A stretch of 23,163 nucleotides of DNA from Bacillota bacterium (GCA_023415655.1 JAEZKD010000234.1:1-23163), one strand, 5' to 3'. Shown: positions 7,592 through 15,467, counted from the first letter of the stretch. Notes: generated by a model from the sequence alone, not told the origin. Made by a program: numbers and translations.

Positions 7592-9410
7592 TTTCTGCAC
7601 CTCCTTCTTTATAATACTTACTTTGTACTTCAAACATATACGCATATTTTCCTTTTACATCCATCAGTTGCTGATGGGTTCCAGCTTCAACTATTTTCCC
7701 ATTCTCTAAAAATAGAATATGATCACAAAATCTAGTAGAAGCAAGGCGATGTGAGATAAATAACGCTGTTTTCCCTGCAATCACCTCGTCATACTTTTGA
7801 TACATCTCATTCTCTGCAATTGCATCAAGAGCTGCAGTCGGCTCATCCAATAATAGTAACTTACAGTCCTTATATAAAGCTCTTGCAAGCATTAGCTTTT
7901 GAAGTTGCCCTCCTGATAATTGGATTCCCTCCTCATCCATATCTTTGTTCAGATATGTTTTTTCTTTCTTTGGAAGAGTATTAACTTTCTCCCATAAGCC
8001 AGCTTTTTTTATAGCCTCAATGCATTTATTATCCTGATATTTTCCTTCTAAAAGGCATGTCACATTCTCTGCAATCGTGAAGGAATAGGTGAATGCCTCT
8101 TGGAATACAACCGCAAGATATTGATAATAATCATCTAAATCCAATTCCGTTAAATCAATTCCATTGACATAGATATGTCCTGAGGTCGGATGATAAAATC
8201 CACAGATAAGCTTGACAATTGTAGTCTTTCCAGCTCCATTAATACCAACCAAAGCTAGCTTTTCCCCTCTTTTCATTGTGAAACTAACATCATCTAGAAT
8301 AAGCTTTGGTTCTTTATTCTCCTCTGAACTAGGATATGAAAACGATACATGTGAGAATTCGATTTCAAACGTGATCTCCTTTGGATCCAACTTTTCTCCA
8401 TCTCCGTGATGAAATACCGTTTGAAGATCCATAAACTCACGGAAATAGTCAACTAGTTTCTGTGCTCTTTGGCATTCCGTTATCTCATGAGTGATTGAAC
8501 TAAAATAAGAAGAAAAACTTGCAACTAACCCAATATATAGAACAAATTCAGAAATTGCCATACCATCCTTTAACAGTTGAATCAAATACCAATAACAGGT
8601 GATATCGCGAAAAAACTGTAATGCTAGCCCTATTAGATCATTTGCAAAATAATATGCACGTTCCTTGGCTATTAAAGATTGGTATTTTTTATTTGCCTGC
8701 TGATATTTCTTTGTTAACCAATGTTGTAATTGATAAAGCCGAATATCTTTCCCTGCGCTAACTTCATATGCTTGTCGGTCTAGATAATGTTTTGTAACTT
8801 CAAGTCCTGCTTTTTGTTCTTTATGTTTCATTTCATATCGATTGGCTATGCGATAGCATACGACTTGAAGTAAGGAAATAAAGACCAGTAATACTATCAA
8901 CAAAGGATGCAACTTCGTTAGCATAAGTGCATATAATATCATTCCAATCAACTGCAATGCAATGGAAACTGTTCCGTGTAAGATAGCTTCAATTCCTACA
9001 TAATTATCACCTATGGCAGACATTGCCTTCATCATTAGTTTTTGTATGTCCTCATCTTCATATTGAGCATAATCAATGCTAACTACTTTTTTCCCAGCAA
9101 CTCTGTTTAAGTTTCCACAACGATATTCAATATATTGCCAATAATTTCTCCTTACAAAATAGGTAGAAAGTGCACTAAGCATACCATAAATCGAAAAAAT
9201 ACCCATTATTAGATAGATTAACTTTTCAATTGGAGTCTTTACCTCTAGCAAGCGAATGATTATTGATGGAAGTAATATAGTGCCAAAACCTACTGCTACC
9301 TGTAAGAGTACCTCAATAATTGCACAAATTACTTTGGACTTATCATACTTCCATAAATCTTTATATATAAAGCATAGATTACCAAATGATGTATACTTCC
9401 TCTTCTTCAT
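7566..9410 (-). CDS. ABC exporter half-transporter (membrane domain plus ATPase), first subunit
   Basis: A 614-aa exporter-type ABC protein. The membrane domain covers about residues 25-320, with a cytoplasmic KDIRLYQLQ element at 221-229 that also occurs in its partner. The nucleotide-binding domain starts near 350: Walker A GINGAGKTT (389-397), Q-loop Q437, signature LSGGQ (498-502), Walker B LLLLDEP (518-524) and H-loop His554. Nothing essential is missing, so both ATP sites of the predicted heterodimer could be active. The ATG at 9410 has GAGAGG and AAAGGA upstream. A terminator 70-100 bases upstream isolates it from the kinase gene, so it has its own promoter; I could not pick one with confidence. 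The overlapping second subunit follows directly. Confidence 0.93.
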   Translation of the reverse strand: MKKRKYTSFGNLCFIYKDLWKYDKSKVICAIIEVLLQVAVGFGTILLPSIIIRLLEVKTPIEKLIYLIMGIFSIYGMLSALSTYFVRRNYWQYIEYRCGNLNRVAGKKVVSIDYAQYEDEDIQKLMMKAMSAIGDNYVGIEAILHGTVSIALQLIGMILYALMLTKLHPLLIVLLVFISLLQVVCYRIANRYEMKHKEQKAGLEVTKHYLDRQAYEVSAGKDIRLYQLQHWLTKKYQQANKKYQSLIAKERAYYFANDLIGLALQFFRDITCYWYLIQLLKDGMAISEFVLYIGLVASFSSYFSSITHEITECQRAQKLVDYFREFMDLQTVFHHGDGEKLDPKEITFEIEFSHVSFSYPSSEENKEPKLILDDVSFTMKRGEKLALVGINGAGKTTIVKLICGFYHPTSGHIYVNGIDLTELDLDDYYQYLAVVFQEAFTYSFTIAENVTCLLEGKYQDNKCIEAIKKAGLWEKVNTLPKKEKTYLNKDMDEEGIQLSGGQLQKLMLARALYKDCKLLLLDEPTAALDAIAENEMYQKYDEVIAGKTALFISHRLASTRFCDHILFLENGKIVEAGTHQQLMDVKGKYAYMFEVQSKYYKEGGAENEGQIVME

Positions 9411-9480
9411 AATCCTCTCATCCTTTCTTTTTCCCCATGACTTATTTGTAACTCTATCCTATCATATTGAGATCACAAAT

Positions 9481-9515
9481 AAAAAAAAGTGCACGAATGG
9501 TTTTTTTTCGTGCAC
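9481..9515 (-). terminator. Rho-independent terminator of the two-component operon
   Basis: A perfect 9-bp stem GTGCACGAA/TTCGTGCAC (9489-9497 and 9507-9515) with a 9-nt loop is followed on the minus strand by eight T. It lies about 94 bases after the kinase stop and ahead of the ABC genes. Confidence 0.9.
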
Positions 9516-9608
9516 CAATGGTAAATTAATTCCATCATAGAATTCATTTCTGAGATGGTGACTTCTTTTCTAACTTAGGATTCTAATTCTTAATATGCTA
9601 CAATCTTT

Positions 9609-10268
9609 CTATAATGGCAGCATAATCTCCGTCACAAAAACCCCAGGTTCGTTCTGACGGTTGATATATCCTCCATATCGTTCCACCACAAGGTTAATTC
9701 TCTTTAATCCATGACCATGATTTCCGCGTTTTTGACTAATGTATTCATGATCCAATTTACGGGCTTTTTCTTTCGTTGAATTCGATATTGATATGTAAAG
9801 CTGTTTTTTAATAACTCCGATGTAAAGTCGAATAAATTGAGTTCCCTCCTCCATTGCTTCACAAGCCTCGACTGCATTATCGATAAGATTACCAATCAAT
9901 GCACAAAGATCGATATCACTAACACTTAAGTGTTCTGGACAAGTTGCTTTGTAATCTACTTCAATTCCACTCTTTAAAGCCATTGAAATCTTGGAATTTA
10001 ATATAGCATCTAGATTGACATTCCCCGACTCAATCAATTGATTCACCTGATCCAAGTCTTGCTCAAGTAACTTCAAATAATCCTTCAGCTTATCAACCTG
10101 TCCCATCTGCACATAAGCTTTCATTGCTTGTAGATGGTTATGATAATCATGACGCCAGCCTCGCATCGTTAGATAGATATTCTGAACCTCCTGCACTTGT
10201 TTTTCAAGTAATTTATTCTGATAGGCAATCGTTCGTTCTTCTAGTTTTCTTGAGAAAAAAGGAATCAT
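9609..10268 (-). CDS. GHKL-type histidine kinase lacking a membrane sensor domain
   Basis: A 219-aa sensor-kinase-like protein of the AgrC/LytS-related (HPK10) group. The phosphoacceptor region is WRHDYHNHLQAM with His40. The ATP-binding region has an N-box NLIDNAVEA (127-135) and a G-box GNHGHGL (182-188). The N-terminal 35 residues are predicted helical or coiled coil, and there is no hydrophobic segment, unlike AgrC relatives, which carry several membrane helices. The ATG at 10268 has GTGAGGT 7-8 bases upstream and follows the regulator stop by 10 bases; the frame extends to 10322 but that part overlaps the regulator. The protein is therefore probably cytosolic, or it depends on a partner such as the ABC exporter for signal input. 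It is paired with the LytTR regulator. Confidence 0.88.
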   Translation of the reverse strand: MIPFFSRKLEERTIAYQNKLLEKQVQEVQNIYLTMRGWRHDYHNHLQAMKAYVQMGQVDKLKDYLKLLEQDLDQVNQLIESGNVNLDAILNSKISMALKSGIEVDYKATCPEHLSVSDIDLCALIGNLIDNAVEACEAMEEGTQFIRLYIGVIKKQLYISISNSTKEKARKLDHEYISQKRGNHGHGLKRINLVVERYGGYINRQNEPGVFVTEIMLPL

Positions 10269-10278
10269 AATGGTTACC

Positions 10279-11031
10279 TCACTTTTCCATAAACTGTCGG
10301 TAGTATTGGATAAATGCTTCATTTACACTTTTATATGCACTTCGACTAATAGGGACTAATTCTTTATTCTCCATCCTACACTCCGTTTTTTGAACACGTT
10401 CTACATAACGCAAATTCACTAAAAAACTTCGATGGGTACTAATAAATCCTGATTGTTCCATCGCATCCTTTGTTGGACCAAAAACTTCACGAATCTCTTG
10501 TAAACTCTTTTTTACACGAATCTCTCCCATCGTCGTATGAAGAAAAAGATAATGACCAACGACTTCAATGTAATGGATATCATCAAAATCTACTTTAATG
10601 GATTCTCCCTCTTGCTTTTCTATAATATATCGTTTTTGAGTAAAGCAACTTTTCTCAATTTCACTTAGAATTTCATCTAATTTGGTTTCATCCATTGGTT
10701 TTAATAGATAACGGATAGCATTTACCTCGTATCCTTCAAAGACATGCTCTTTTTTATTCGTTAAAAAGAGGATTGGTAGCTTTTTATCCATTTTTCTTAT
10801 GTAACGTGCCAATTCCATACCATCCATATCGCCCATATCAATGTCTAGAATCAATAAGTCATACGGATAACTGTCTGGATGTTCAAACAAGAATGCTTTC
10901 GCACTTTCAAAACCAGAAAGGTTGATAATCACTTGATGTTTTGCCATCCATTGAGACAGCAAATGTTTCATATATTCAATGTGAATTGGTTCATCTTCAC
11001 AATATGCAATCCTTAATTCTTTACTTTTCAT
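10279..11031 (-). CDS. LytTR family response regulator
   Basis: A 250-aa response regulator of the AgrA/LytR type. The receiver domain (about 1-125) shows the acidic pair in CEDE (residues 11-14), the phosphoacceptor Asp63 in LILDIDMGDMDG, Thr91 in LFLTN and Lys111 in LLKP. The C-terminal LytTR DNA-binding domain (about 136-245) includes YIEVVGHYLFLHT and the SGFISTHRSFLVNLRYV core. LytTR proteins bind direct-repeat sites upstream of regulated promoters. The ATG has GTGAGGT 6 bases upstream, nearly the same ribosome site as the kinase gene, and a good promoter sits about 40 bases upstream. The likely target is the adjacent ABC exporter operon, as in bacteriocin-type systems; this is inferred from position only. 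Confidence 0.93.
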   Translation of the reverse strand: MKSKELRIAYCEDEPIHIEYMKHLLSQWMAKHQVIINLSGFESAKAFLFEHPDSYPYDLLILDIDMGDMDGMELARYIRKMDKKLPILFLTNKKEHVFEGYEVNAIRYLLKPMDETKLDEILSEIEKSCFTQKRYIIEKQEGESIKVDFDDIHYIEVVGHYLFLHTTMGEIRVKKSLQEIREVFGPTKDAMEQSGFISTHRSFLVNLRYVERVQKTECRMENKELVPISRSAYKSVNEAFIQYYRQFMEK

Positions 11032-11073
11032 GCATTTACCTCACTGTTCATCATCAAAGACTCTCTTTCCTTT

Positions 11074-11102
11074 ATTCTAGATGACACACGTGATTTTGTA
11101 AA
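11074..11102 (-). promoter_or_regulatory. Promoter of the two-component operon
   Basis: Minus-strand -35 TTTACA (11097-11102), 17-base spacer, -10 TAGAAT (11074-11079). The spacer contains CACGTG. The predicted start is near 11067, giving a leader of about 36 nt. Confidence 0.6.
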
Positions 11103-11189
11103 GAACGTTTAGCGATTTGGTTAACGAATGTAACAACCTGGAATTTGCACTCTCCTAATAAAGGTCCAATTGACGAAAATTCAATTATC

Positions 11190-11218
11190 TTGTCACTTTA
11201 TGAACATTTGTGTTGAAT
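11190..11218 (+). promoter_or_regulatory. Candidate promoter of the Cys-rich protein operon
   Basis: Plus-strand -35 TTGTCA (11190-11195), 17-base spacer, -10 TTGAAT (11213-11218). A sequence resembling a sigma-K promoter overlaps it (AC, then 16 bases, then CATATATTG), so a sporulation-stage promoter is an alternative. Confidence 0.4.
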
Positions 11219-11251
11219 AAACATATATTGATATGGAAAGGGGGTTCCTAA

Positions 11252-11578
11252 ATGTTACAAACTTGCAAGGAAATCAAATTCAACCATACGGAAGAAAGCA
11301 AAAATCTGAAAATAAATGTTACTACACAAGATTCTGGACGTTTACTTAAAATACCGGTTTATCTCTATAATGTAAGGCCTTGCAGGAAAATCATTGTAGG
11401 GGTGAATGTCTATATGAATCAAGAAATATATGCCATGAAAGTAAAAAAAATATTCATCTGTCGTTACCCATTCTATAAAAAAATTCGTTCTTACTTTGTA
11501 GGTGATTTTGATTTCTTGTTAACAGAACATTGTAATGATGAAATTAGCTATCATATTACTAGTCATTATATATTTTAA
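11252..11578 (+). CDS. Small hypothetical protein, stand-alone version of a domain in the next gene
   Basis: A 108-aa protein of unknown function. There is no signal peptide or membrane helix. The middle reads GRLLKIPVYLYNVRPCRKIIVGVNVYM and it ends in SYHITSHYIF, and both parts align by eye with the C-terminal half of the downstream 301-aa protein (GRMLFVTLN, INIGVFV, then a final VRTVSHFVD). The predicted content is mostly beta strand. The ATG follows a run of G (GGAAAGGGGG) at suitable distance. The gene ends 16 bases before the start of the next, so the two are an operon. I associate this domain with clostridial and Bacillus proteins of unknown function whose central strand reads like NVCPGKRVAVGVILTE. 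A structural surface or spore-related role is a guess. Confidence 0.65.
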   Translation: MLQTCKEIKFNHTEESKNLKINVTTQDSGRLLKIPVYLYNVRPCRKIIVGVNVYMNQEIYAMKVKKIFICRYPFYKKIRSYFVGDFDFLLTEHCNDEISYHITSHYIF

Positions 11579-11594
11579 ATGTAGGAGGCTTCAA

Positions 11595-12500
11595 ATGAGT
11601 GAAAATCAATTAATCCAAACGAATGATAAATTCTCCGAATATGTAGTCAAGTCTACTAGTTATATTTCATTGGATGATCAAAATAAATCAAGTAATTGTG
11701 ACGATTTTACTGCAAAAGCTACTGCCGATGTTGACGATGTAGCTGGAGATGATTGTCTTTTCTTATTTACATTAACAGTAAGAAGAGGTCATAACCCAAT
11801 TTCTGGTGGAACTTTTACCTTTACGTTGGCAAAAGGCTTTACAGTATTAACGGATAAAACTCCAGCGAATGCAGTCCTTACTTTTGATGCGACTACGGGT
11901 GTTGGTTTATGGACATTTGGGGCTTTAAACTCCATGACACAATCCAGAACCCTAACCTTTAAATCTCGTTATACTGGTGTGGCTGGTGTATCAATCTATG
12001 AGTCAGCACAAGCAACAGCAACAGGAGGTACTAATATAGCTACTACGATATCCAATGATACTACAGAGGATTGTGAAAAAAACGACTGCTGTGATGATTG
12101 TGATGATGATTATACAGACTTAGTTACAACTCCTTGTAATGATTCCGTAGAAGCTACCGTATCCCCAACAATTCTCACAAAAGGAAGAATGTTATTTGTT
12201 ACACTTAATACTCCGCCAGTTTGTCATATGAAGGACATTAATATTGGTGTCTTTGTAACTGAAGTTCACGAAGATGGCTCAGAAACTGCTTTTGCTCACA
12301 GAATTATTCGTAGAAGTGCAAGTGGTCAAACACGTGACTGTGTTGACGATAGAAGTTGTAACTGTGTACAATTTATGGTCGATGATGATGAAACAACTGC
12401 TTGTACCAATCGTACCTTTAGAGTAAGAACTGTTTCCCATTTTGTTGATCAACCAACGGATACTCATCAGTGCCAGTGTGGTAATTGCAATAGACCATAG
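11595..12500 (+). CDS. Cys- and Asp-rich protein with a DUF11-like N-terminal domain
   Basis: A 301-aa acidic protein. Residues about 35-150 look like a beta-sandwich related to DUF11/CARDB repeats (FLFTLTVRRG, TFTFTLAKGF, TLTFKSRY). A linker rich in Cys and Asp follows (CEKNDCCDDCDDDYTD), then a second domain matching the upstream 108-aa protein. The C-terminus is HQCQCGNCNRP. I count 15 cysteines, most of them in the second half. There is no signal peptide when the ATG at 11595 is used, which is strongly supported by GTAGGAGG 6-7 bases upstream. The composition suggests a disulfide-crosslinked or metal-binding structural protein, for example of a spore coat or surface layer, but no known coat family is recognised. 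Confidence 0.75.
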   Translation: MSENQLIQTNDKFSEYVVKSTSYISLDDQNKSSNCDDFTAKATADVDDVAGDDCLFLFTLTVRRGHNPISGGTFTFTLAKGFTVLTDKTPANAVLTFDATTGVGLWTFGALNSMTQSRTLTFKSRYTGVAGVSIYESAQATATGGTNIATTISNDTTEDCEKNDCCDDCDDDYTDLVTTPCNDSVEATVSPTILTKGRMLFVTLNTPPVCHMKDINIGVFVTEVHEDGSETAFAHRIIRRSASGQTRDCVDDRSCNCVQFMVDDDETTACTNRTFRVRTVSHFVDQPTDTHQCQCGNCNRP

Positions 12501-12556
12501 TACCAATCAATGCTAACTAATCTTCTCCGTTTAACTTTTATAATATAAACTAAAAT

Positions 12557-12601
12557 GAGCTTTCAATTTCTAGGTGAACATCCCCTAAGAATTGAAAGCT
12601 C
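12557..12601. terminator. Bidirectional hairpin between convergent genes
   Basis: A 12-bp perfect stem GAGCTTTCAATT/AATTGAAAGCTC (12557-12568 and 12590-12601), with partial pairing inside, lies between the plus-strand Cys-rich gene and the minus-strand hydrolase gene. The T-runs are weak on both sides (ttctt on plus, attttag on minus). Confidence 0.7.
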
Positions 12602-12670
12602 TTCTTAAAATAATATTTGCTGAATGATCCAAATGCATAATCGATATTGAGTCATCTCCATCAAAACTTC

Positions 12671-13222
12671 TTATATCATTGCTGATGTAGTACATATATG
12701 TAACAAATCACTTAATTGCCCACGATATCGACAAACCAAATTTGGAAGGCACATATAGTCACTCGGACGCATAAGAGAAGTATCTTTTGGAAGCTCCAAA
12801 GCCTTACTCCGATACAAAATTTCACCAACGAACTGTGAGCAAAAATAATGTCTCCTACGTCGAGAAGGAATATTCAGGTGGCAAAGGAACAACCCTATAA
12901 TATTAAAACTATATTCATCCGAATGATTCATAATTTGCTCCACCTCTGATTTTGCAGTAGCATATACTTCATCGCTTACTTCTAGTTCATACAAAGCACA
13001 AGGTATACAAGGATGTTTTTTATAGTAACCTCTATGAAAATGTTCTGCGCATGGTCCTGCAGGAAACATCGTATTCCCGTTTTTCCTCGATGAACTGTAC
13101 ATCGGCTGTAAACTCTCATCAAATGAGATTGAAACATGAGTGTATTGATCTGCAGTAACAAGATATACCATATTAGATAATAGCGTGGTTGATCTTGTGA
13201 GCAGTATGTATATCGTTTTCAT
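12671..13222 (-). CDS. Permuted papain-like (NlpC/P60-type, YiiX-like) hydrolase
   Basis: A 183-aa protein with the signature of the circularly permuted papain-like amidases (YaeF/YiiX, peptidase family C92). The order is His first, Cys later. His29 lies in YTHVSISFDE after a strand and helix (YILLTRSTTLLSNMVYLVT). The nucleophile candidate Cys128 lies in HYFCSQFVGEIL and is followed by a typical PSDY segment. A Cys-x2-Cys (PCIPC, 72-75) occurs in the middle. There is no signal peptide, so it is probably cytosolic or membrane-peripheral. Members act on amide or ester bonds in lipids or peptidoglycan-like substrates. AGAGG lies about 10 bases before the ATG. It is convergent with the Cys-rich operon and downstream of hcp, whose terminator separates them. 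Confidence 0.8.
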   Translation of the reverse strand: MKTIYILLTRSTTLLSNMVYLVTADQYTHVSISFDESLQPMYSSSRKNGNTMFPAGPCAEHFHRGYYKKHPCIPCALYELEVSDEVYATAKSEVEQIMNHSDEYSFNIIGLFLCHLNIPSRRRRHYFCSQFVGEILYRSKALELPKDTSLMRPSDYMCLPNLVCRYRGQLSDLLHICTTSAMI

Positions 13223-13390
13223 CTTATCTTGTCCTCTCTAGAAGGATATTGTTTGTTGTAATGACAAGCTACGCTTTATCTTTTGCACGCAACATCCTTT
13301 TTCTCTTTGTTTGTGTTAAACCATTGCTTCTACCAAGACAGTACCACAAAATACCTTTATAGTCTATATATTAAGTATTAAATATTACAA

Positions 13391-13439
13391 AATAAGAAAA
13401 AAGTTGCCATAGATTCATTGCGAATCTGTGACAACTTTT
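13391..13439 (-). terminator. Rho-independent terminator of hcp
   Basis: A 17-base inverted repeat (13399-13415 with 13423-13439, 7-nt loop) has one mismatch and one position that is G-U in minus-strand RNA. It is followed by a T-rich tail on the minus strand, about 67 bases past the hcp stop. Confidence 0.85.
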
Positions 13440-13505
13440 GTTTCTTTTACATAATTTGTATGACTCTTTGTTCTGAGTGTCAAATTCTTTTGAAGTTATG
13501 TTTTA

Positions 13506-15356
13506 TTATTTTAAGCTTGCAAGTAATTCGTTTACATCTAATCCATGAACAAAGCATGCTTCTTCTAAGCTTTCAGCCTGAGAGGAAGGGCATCCGAGAC
13601 AGTGCATACCTGCCTGTAATAACACCTTTGCATTGTCTTCATGGCTCTTTAAGATGTCACCAATCACCATATCTTTTGTAATTTTGCCTGTTTCTACAGT
13701 TGTAGATTCTTCAGTTTTACCAAAAAAGAGTTCCATATCGTCTTCAACGGTTCCCATTCCTGCAATTCCAAAAGTATCCACTAATACTTTAGCAACATTT
13801 GGAGATAAGAAAGCTGGTAATGTTGGTCCTAAGTGAATTTCTTTCACACCAAGATATAATAAGGATAATAATACAATAACCGCTTTTTGCTCATACCAAG
13901 CAATGTTATAAATGATTGGTAATTCATTTACGTCTGCTAAACCAAATACTTCTTTTAATTTTAAAGCAATTAAAGCTAAAGAGTAGGAATCGTTACACTG
14001 ACCAGCATCCAATACTCTTGGAATACCACCAATATCACCTAAATCTAATTTATTGTATTTGAATTTTGCACAACCAGCAGTTAAGATAACGGTATCCTTT
14101 GGAAGAGCCTTTGCAAAATCAGTATAGTAGTTACGTTTGGAGGATCTACCATCACATCCAGCCATTACAACGAATTTCTTAATAGCTCCGGATTTTACTG
14201 CTTCTACTACTTTATCAGCTAATGCAAATACCTGTGCATGACCAAATCCACCGATGATTTCACCTGTTTCAATTTCTGTTGGTGGCTGACATGTCTTAGC
14301 TAATTCAATGATTTCAGAGAAATCTTTTGTGCTTCCAGCTTCCCCTTCAATGTGCTTGCAACCAACATAACCTGCTGCTCCTGTTGTAAACATACGATCC
14401 TTATAAGAATCCTTTGGTGGTACGATACAGTTTGTTGTCATAAGGATTGGTCCGTTGAAGGATTCAAACTCTTCTTTTTGTTTCCACCAAGCATTACCAT
14501 AGTTACCAACTAAGTTCGTATATTTCTTAAGATTTGGATAGTAGTGTGCTGGTAACATTTCGGAGTGAGTATAAACATCAACACCCGTTCCCTGAGTTTG
14601 GATTAATAACTGTTCAATATCTGCAAGGTCGTGACCAGATACTAAGATACCTGGATTCTTTCCAACACCGATATTAACTTTAGAGATTTCTGGGTTACCA
14701 TAAGTAGTTGTATTGGCAGTATCAAGCAATGCCATACCATCCACACCAACTTTACCTGTTTCTAAGGTTAATGCGATTAAGTCTTCTACACTCATAGAAT
14801 CATCAAGCAATTTTGCTAATGTTTCCTGTAAAAAGGCATCGATTTCTTCATTGTCATACCCCAATGCATTTGCATGCTTTGAATATGCAGATAACCCTTT
14901 TAATCCATAAGTAATTAACTCACGTAAGGATCTAATGTCTTCATCTTCTGTTGCTAATACACCAACCTCATTAGATTCTGCCTTACTTAACATTTCTGCT
15001 TCATCACTTTCCCAAGTAGCTGCTTCTGATAATCCCATTTGGTTGGATAATTCCTTGATCAATTCATTTCTCATTGCGATTGTTTCCTTAACTCTCGCAT
15101 AAAAAATGTCATCATCGAAGTTTGCATTCGTAATCGTAGTAAATAAGTTCAATGTAATATAGTGATTTACATCCTTAGATACTGTTTTTCCTTCTTTACG
15201 TAATCTTGTTGTAACCTCAGATAAACCCTTTGTTACGTAAATTAATAAATCCTGCATGTTCGCTAGATCTGCGCTCTTTCCACAGACCCCAACTTTAGTA
15301 CATCCTTTGTTACCTGCTGTCTCTTGACATTGCATACAAAACATTTGATTGCTCAT
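13506..15356 (-). CDS. hcp: Hydroxylamine reductase / hybrid cluster protein with C-terminal DUF1858 domain
   Basis: Hcp is an Fe-S enzyme of anaerobes that handles nitric oxide or hydroxylamine. At 616 aa it is longer than the usual roughly 550. The N-terminus has C-x2-C-x8-C-x5-C (Cys7, 10, 19, 25), the spacing of the 4Fe-4S cubane in Desulfovibrio-type Hcp. Hybrid-cluster ligands are all visible in order: His in SGHDLADIEQ, Glu in HSEMLPAHYY, Cys in TTNCIVPP, the persulfide Cys in MAGCDGR, Cys in TAGCAKF, Cys in AGQCNDS and Glu in WYEQKA. Residues about 559-616 form a DUF1858 domain with a CLGC pair, probably a redox-active addition. AGGAGG precedes the ATG. The divergent Crp-type regulator gene and the palindrome at 15438-15453 indicate its control. 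Confidence 0.97.
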   Translation of the reverse strand: MSNQMFCMQCQETAGNKGCTKVGVCGKSADLANMQDLLIYVTKGLSEVTTRLRKEGKTVSKDVNHYITLNLFTTITNANFDDDIFYARVKETIAMRNELIKELSNQMGLSEAATWESDEAEMLSKAESNEVGVLATEDEDIRSLRELITYGLKGLSAYSKHANALGYDNEEIDAFLQETLAKLLDDSMSVEDLIALTLETGKVGVDGMALLDTANTTTYGNPEISKVNIGVGKNPGILVSGHDLADIEQLLIQTQGTGVDVYTHSEMLPAHYYPNLKKYTNLVGNYGNAWWKQKEEFESFNGPILMTTNCIVPPKDSYKDRMFTTGAAGYVGCKHIEGEAGSTKDFSEIIELAKTCQPPTEIETGEIIGGFGHAQVFALADKVVEAVKSGAIKKFVVMAGCDGRSSKRNYYTDFAKALPKDTVILTAGCAKFKYNKLDLGDIGGIPRVLDAGQCNDSYSLALIALKLKEVFGLADVNELPIIYNIAWYEQKAVIVLLSLLYLGVKEIHLGPTLPAFLSPNVAKVLVDTFGIAGMGTVEDDMELFFGKTEESTTVETGKITKDMVIGDILKSHEDNAKVLLQAGMHCLGCPSSQAESLEEACFVHGLDVNELLASLK

Positions 15357-15372
15357 TCTATGTCCTCCTAAT

Positions 15373-15389
15373 AGGAACTTAATGTTCCT
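15373..15389. promoter_or_regulatory. Inverted repeat in the hcp leader next to the ribosome site
   Basis: AGGAAC-TTAAT-GTTCCT is a perfect 6+6 inverted repeat. It lies 16 bases before the hcp ATG, immediately upstream of AGGAGG, and downstream of the predicted hcp start. It could be an operator or a small RNA hairpin near the ribosome site. Confidence 0.4.
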
Positions 15390-15403
15390 TTATTTCCATT
15401 TGA

Positions 15404-15416
15404 TGATGCAATTATA
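15404..15416 (-). promoter_or_regulatory. hcp promoter, -10 element without a -35
   Basis: Minus-strand TATAAT (15411-15416) predicts a start at about 15404. The hexamer at the proper -35 distance (CAGAAA) does not resemble TTGACA, which suggests activator dependence. The leader is about 47 nt. Confidence 0.6.
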
Positions 15417-15437
15417 ATCAATTTCTCGTTCGCTTTC

Positions 15438-15453
15438 TGTATCCATAGCTACA
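15438..15453. promoter_or_regulatory. Crp/Fnr-like operator centred at -41.5 of the hcp promoter
   Basis: TGTATCCATAGCTACA pairs at 6 of 8 positions, with TGTA/TACA ends and the 16-bp length typical of Crp-family sites. Its centre, 15445.5, is exactly 41.5 bases upstream of the start predicted from the -10, the class II activation position. The divergent gene encodes a Crp-family protein. Confidence 0.55.
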
Positions 15454-15467
15454 AAAATAAAAAAATT

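Noticed and set aside
7592..7645. An extended start of the second ABC subunit (MRICLKYKVSIIKK).
   Set aside because: It lies within the coding sequence of the first subunit, and AAGGAGG fits the ATG at 7591.
11535..11594. An N-terminal MMKLAIILLVIIYF extension of the Cys-rich protein that looks like a signal peptide.
   Set aside because: It overlaps the upstream gene, has no ribosome site, and its last part contains the GTAGGAGG that clearly serves the ATG at 11595.
15400..15421. TTGAT and ATCAA half-sites flanking the hcp -10, resembling an Fnr box.
   Set aside because: The 12-base spacing is far from the 4 bases of Fnr sites, and it covers the -10, which does not fit activation.
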